37,501 nt of DNA from Acidobacteriota bacterium (GTDB lineage: Bacteria > Acidobacteriota > Vicinamibacteria > Vicinamibacterales > JAFNAJ01), in contig JAFNAJ010000001.1 of assembly GCA_017860085.1 (NCBI GenBank), positions 1 through 37,501 of the forward strand. The letters are read 5' to 3'. The notes below the pieces were generated by a model. It was not told the DNA's origin and did not search any database. It saw only the letters and a list, made by a program, of their open reading frames with translations. The position numbers and the translations under genes were made by a program. Positions 35,403 to 37,501 of the stretch are shown here, piece by piece. Positions within the stretch are counted from its first letter, which is position 1. Every line of letters starts with the position of its first letter.

Positions 35403-35476
35403 GCGGGCTTAGCATAGTGGTAATGCTCTGGCTTCCCAAGCCAGCTAGACGGGTTCGATTCCCGTAGCCCGCTCCA
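35403..35476 (+). tRNA. tRNA-Gly (anticodon CCC), 3' CCA encoded
   Basis: GCGGGCT...AGCCCGC acceptor stem, D-arm GCATAGTGGTAATGC, anticodon arm CTGGC-TTCCCAA-GCCAG, T-arm ACGGG-TTCGATT-CCCGT, then T-CCA. Confidence 0.97.
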
Positions 35477-35792
35477 CCTTCTTGCTGATGGTGGTCTTCC
35501 CTGCCGGTGCCGCCGACGGCCCGGCGCCCTTGCGCCAGGCGATCAATTCCGCCTCGGCTGCCAGCCAGTCCTCCATCGCGTTGCCCGGCGCGAAGCCGCG
35601 CTCCATGGCGCGGAAGTACGCCCTCACGGCGATCTCCTCCGCCGTGGGCCGAAGGAACGCTGCTGCCTTTGCCGCGCGCGGAGCCCGCGGCTTGGCCACC
35701 TTGGGTGCCCCCGCCGCGGCCTTCTTGGCCGGCGCCGCCACTTTCTTCACATCTGCCGTTGGGTCCGCTTGCTTGATGGTTCGCTTTGCCAT
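35445..35792 (-). CDS. DUF2934-like protein with Lys/Ala/Pro-rich N-terminus
   Basis: PTAEEIAVRAYFRAMERGFAPGNAMEDWLAAEAELIAWRK; Ala/Lys-rich KKVAAPAKKAAAGAPKVAKPRAPRAAKAAA; stop codon inside the antisense of the tRNA. Confidence 0.75.
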   Translation of the reverse strand: MAKRTIKQADPTADVKKVAAPAKKAAAGAPKVAKPRAPRAAKAAAFLRPTAEEIAVRAYFRAMERGFAPGNAMEDWLAAEAELIAWRKGAGPSAAPAGKTTISKKVERATGIEPV

Positions 35793-35885
35793 TGCTACAG
35801 TTCTTCACTCCTTCTTCACGCGCGGTTCCACCGCTACGAACGTACCAGCATAGCAGACACGCCCCCATCCCGCACGCCGCGCCGC

Positions 35886-35891
35886 TATAAT
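35886..35891 (+). promoter_or_regulatory. Perfect -10 element (TATAAT) of the DUF2461 gene
   Basis: TATAAT with only 6 nt before the ATG at 35898. Confidence 0.6.
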
Positions 35892-35897
35892 CGCCCA

Positions 35898-36617
35898 ATG
35901 GGCACCGGCCCGAACTTCCCCCGCGGCGCGGTGACGTTCCTGCGAACACTCGCGCGGCACAACGATCGTGAGTGGTTCAGGGCCCACCGCGACGACTACG
36001 ACCGGCTCCTGCGCAGCCCGCTCGAGGCGATCGTGAACCAACTCGACCTCGATTTCCGCAGTTTCGCCCCGGAGTTGGTCGCCTCGCCCGCTGCCTCGAT
36101 CTATCGTATCTGGCGCGACACGCGGTTCAGCGACGACAAGTCGCCCCTCAAGACCCACGTGGCGGCCGTCTTTCCCCGGCGCGGCCTCCCCAAGCACCAG
36201 GGCGCAGGGCTCTACCTGGAGGTCGGCACTCGCGAGGTCCTGCTCGGCGGCGGCATCTACGCGCCGCGCACCAGCGAGATCCACGCCATCCGGCGCCACA
36301 TCGCCGCCAACTTCGGCCGGTTCCGCTCCATCATCGAGTCCCCGGGTTTCCGGCGAGCCGTTGGGCCCGTGCAGGGTGAGCGTCTGGCGCGGCTGCCGCG
36401 GGGCTTTCCGACGGAGCATCCCGCTGGCGAGTACCTTCGCCTCAAGCAGGTGCTCGCGTGGCGGGAGTATCCCGCTGGCCTGGCGTCGTCGCCCTCGTTC
36501 TACTCGACCGTGCTCCGGGTCTTCCGGGCCATGGCTCCATTGACGACGTTCTTGAACGAACCGCTGCGGCCATCGCTGCCGGATACTCGGGCGACCGACC
36601 GGTTCGGTCGGTCGTGA
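35898..36617 (+). CDS. DUF2461 family protein
   Basis: FLRTLARHNDREWFRAHRDDYDRLLRSPLEAIV...YRIWRDTRFSDDKSPLKTHVAAVFPR typical of this family. Confidence 0.85.
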   Translation: MGTGPNFPRGAVTFLRTLARHNDREWFRAHRDDYDRLLRSPLEAIVNQLDLDFRSFAPELVASPAASIYRIWRDTRFSDDKSPLKTHVAAVFPRRGLPKHQGAGLYLEVGTREVLLGGGIYAPRTSEIHAIRRHIAANFGRFRSIIESPGFRRAVGPVQGERLARLPRGFPTEHPAGEYLRLKQVLAWREYPAGLASSPSFYSTVLRVFRAMAPLTTFLNEPLRPSLPDTRATDRFGRS

Positions 36618-36668
36618 CCGACGTCGCGTGAGCCGCCGGGCCTCCGCCCCCGAGGAGGAGAGACGACC

Positions 36669-37427
36669 GTGGGTGAGATCGACCGCGCCCTCGAGGGGCT
36701 GGCGCGTCGCATTGGCGCTGGCGCAACCGTCACCGTGCTGACCGGGGCCGGGGTGTCGGCAGCCAGCGGCGTGCCCACGTTCCGTGGGGCGGATGGGCTG
36801 TGGCGTCAGCATCGTGCCGAGGACTTGGCCACCCCGGACGCCTTTGCACGGAATCCCCAGCTCGTCTGGGCCTGGTACGCGTGGCGCCGCGAGCGCATCG
36901 CCGCCTGTCAGCCCAACAGGACGCATCAGGTGCTTGCGGCCTGGAAGGCTCGCGACCACACGCTCTCGGTGGTCACACAGAACGTGGACGGACTGCACGA
37001 GCGGGCCGGGCTCGCTGACCTCGTGCGATTGCACGGGTCGATCTGGCACCTTCGGTGCTGGGCCTCGTGCCCGACGTCACCGGTACGGTGGCGCGACGAC
37101 CGTGTCCCGCTGCCCGAGATTCCTCCGCACTGCCCTCACTGTCATGGGCTCGCCCGTCCCGACGTTGTGTGGTTCGGCGAGCCGCTCGACCCCGCGGTTC
37201 TGGACGCTGCGTCGCGCGCGGCCGCCTCTGACATCTTCGTTTCCGCCGGCACGTCATCGCTCGTCTACCCGGCGGCGTCGTTTCTCCCCGTGGCACGCGC
37301 TCGCGGAGCCTACACGGTCGAGGTCAACATCGACGACACGCCGGCGAGCGACACGGTCGACCTCGTGCTGCGCGAGCGCGCCGAGGTGGTCTTCGATCGT
37401 CTCGAGCAGCTGCTCGGGGCGCGGTAG
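36669..37427 (+). CDS. Sir2-family NAD-dependent protein deacylase (class III sirtuin-like)
   Basis: VTVLTGAGVSAASGVPTFRGADGLW, VTQNVDGLHERAG, LHGSIW, Cys pairs CWASC and CPHC, DVVWFGEPLD; YxxR motif WYAWRRE. Confidence 0.93.
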   Translation: MGEIDRALEGLARRIGAGATVTVLTGAGVSAASGVPTFRGADGLWRQHRAEDLATPDAFARNPQLVWAWYAWRRERIAACQPNRTHQVLAAWKARDHTLSVVTQNVDGLHERAGLADLVRLHGSIWHLRCWASCPTSPVRWRDDRVPLPEIPPHCPHCHGLARPDVVWFGEPLDPAVLDAASRAAASDIFVSAGTSSLVYPAASFLPVARARGAYTVEVNIDDTPASDTVDLVLRERAEVVFDRLEQLLGAR

Positions 37428-37451
37428 ACGGACACGCGCCGTTTGGCAGCA

Positions 37452-37475
37452 CGCAGGGCTGAAGCCCTGCGCTAC
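37452..37475 (-). repeat. REP-like hairpin with GTAG foot, first half of a BIME-like pair
   Basis: Minus strand GTAG-CGCAGGGCT-TC-AGCCCTGCG, perfect 9-bp arms; a second copy in opposite orientation (GTAGCGCAG, 37493-37501) begins 17 nt later and is cut by the window end. Confidence 0.75.
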
Positions 37476-37501
37476 AGAACCCTCGTCGCGCTGTAGCGCA
37501 G

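Noticed and set aside
35805-37049. 414-aa minus-strand ORF opposite DUF2461 and sirtuin
   Set aside because: Antisense shadow covering two convincing plus-strand genes.

Overview
High-GC bacterial chromosomal window. Overall gene content resembles Acidobacteriota/Vicinamibacteria, but that placement is inference. It is mostly housekeeping and biosynthesis. (1) A minus-strand aromatic supra-operon runs from about 13.14 kb to 0: aroD-aroE fusion, trpE, trpG, trpD, trpC, trpF, trpB, trpA, chorismate mutase, DAHP synthase, prephenate dehydrogenase, then acetoacetyl-CoA synthetase and a truncated thiolase. Most junctions overlap by 4 nt (ATGA/GTGA). (2) A SpoIVB/S55-like secreted protein and a secreted beta-propeller protein. 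(3) An ECF sigma/anti-sigma pair, a TPR protein and a very large TPR-GAF-sigma54 activator. (4) aroC-def-fmt-rsmB, a PASTA protein, rpe, a thioesterase, a sugar-nucleotide epimerase and a BamD-like lipoprotein. (5) pgsA, a sugar-nucleotide pyrophosphorylase, a phosphohexomutase, tRNA-Gly(CCC), a DUF2934 protein, a DUF2461 protein and a sirtuin. The strongest finding is an unannotated Trp attenuator upstream of the supra-operon. It has a consensus promoter, a 31-aa leader peptide MFAFEFPGRVIRATSCAWWRGISTEGEAARA with tandem Trp codons, an antiterminator segment inside the leader ORF that mimics the terminator 3' arm, and an intrinsic terminator just before aroDE. The leader appears to be translated from a leaderless mRNA, and at least four other genes here have a -10 hexamer 6-11 nt before the start codon. 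Other items: REP/BIME-like hairpins with a GTAG foot, a coding sequence whose stop codon lies inside an antisense tRNA, a -10 box built from the last Leu (TTA) and stop codon of tyrA, a permuted motif order in the S55-like protein, and a TonB_C-like tail on the anti-sigma factor. No CRISPR array, prophage or transposase was seen.
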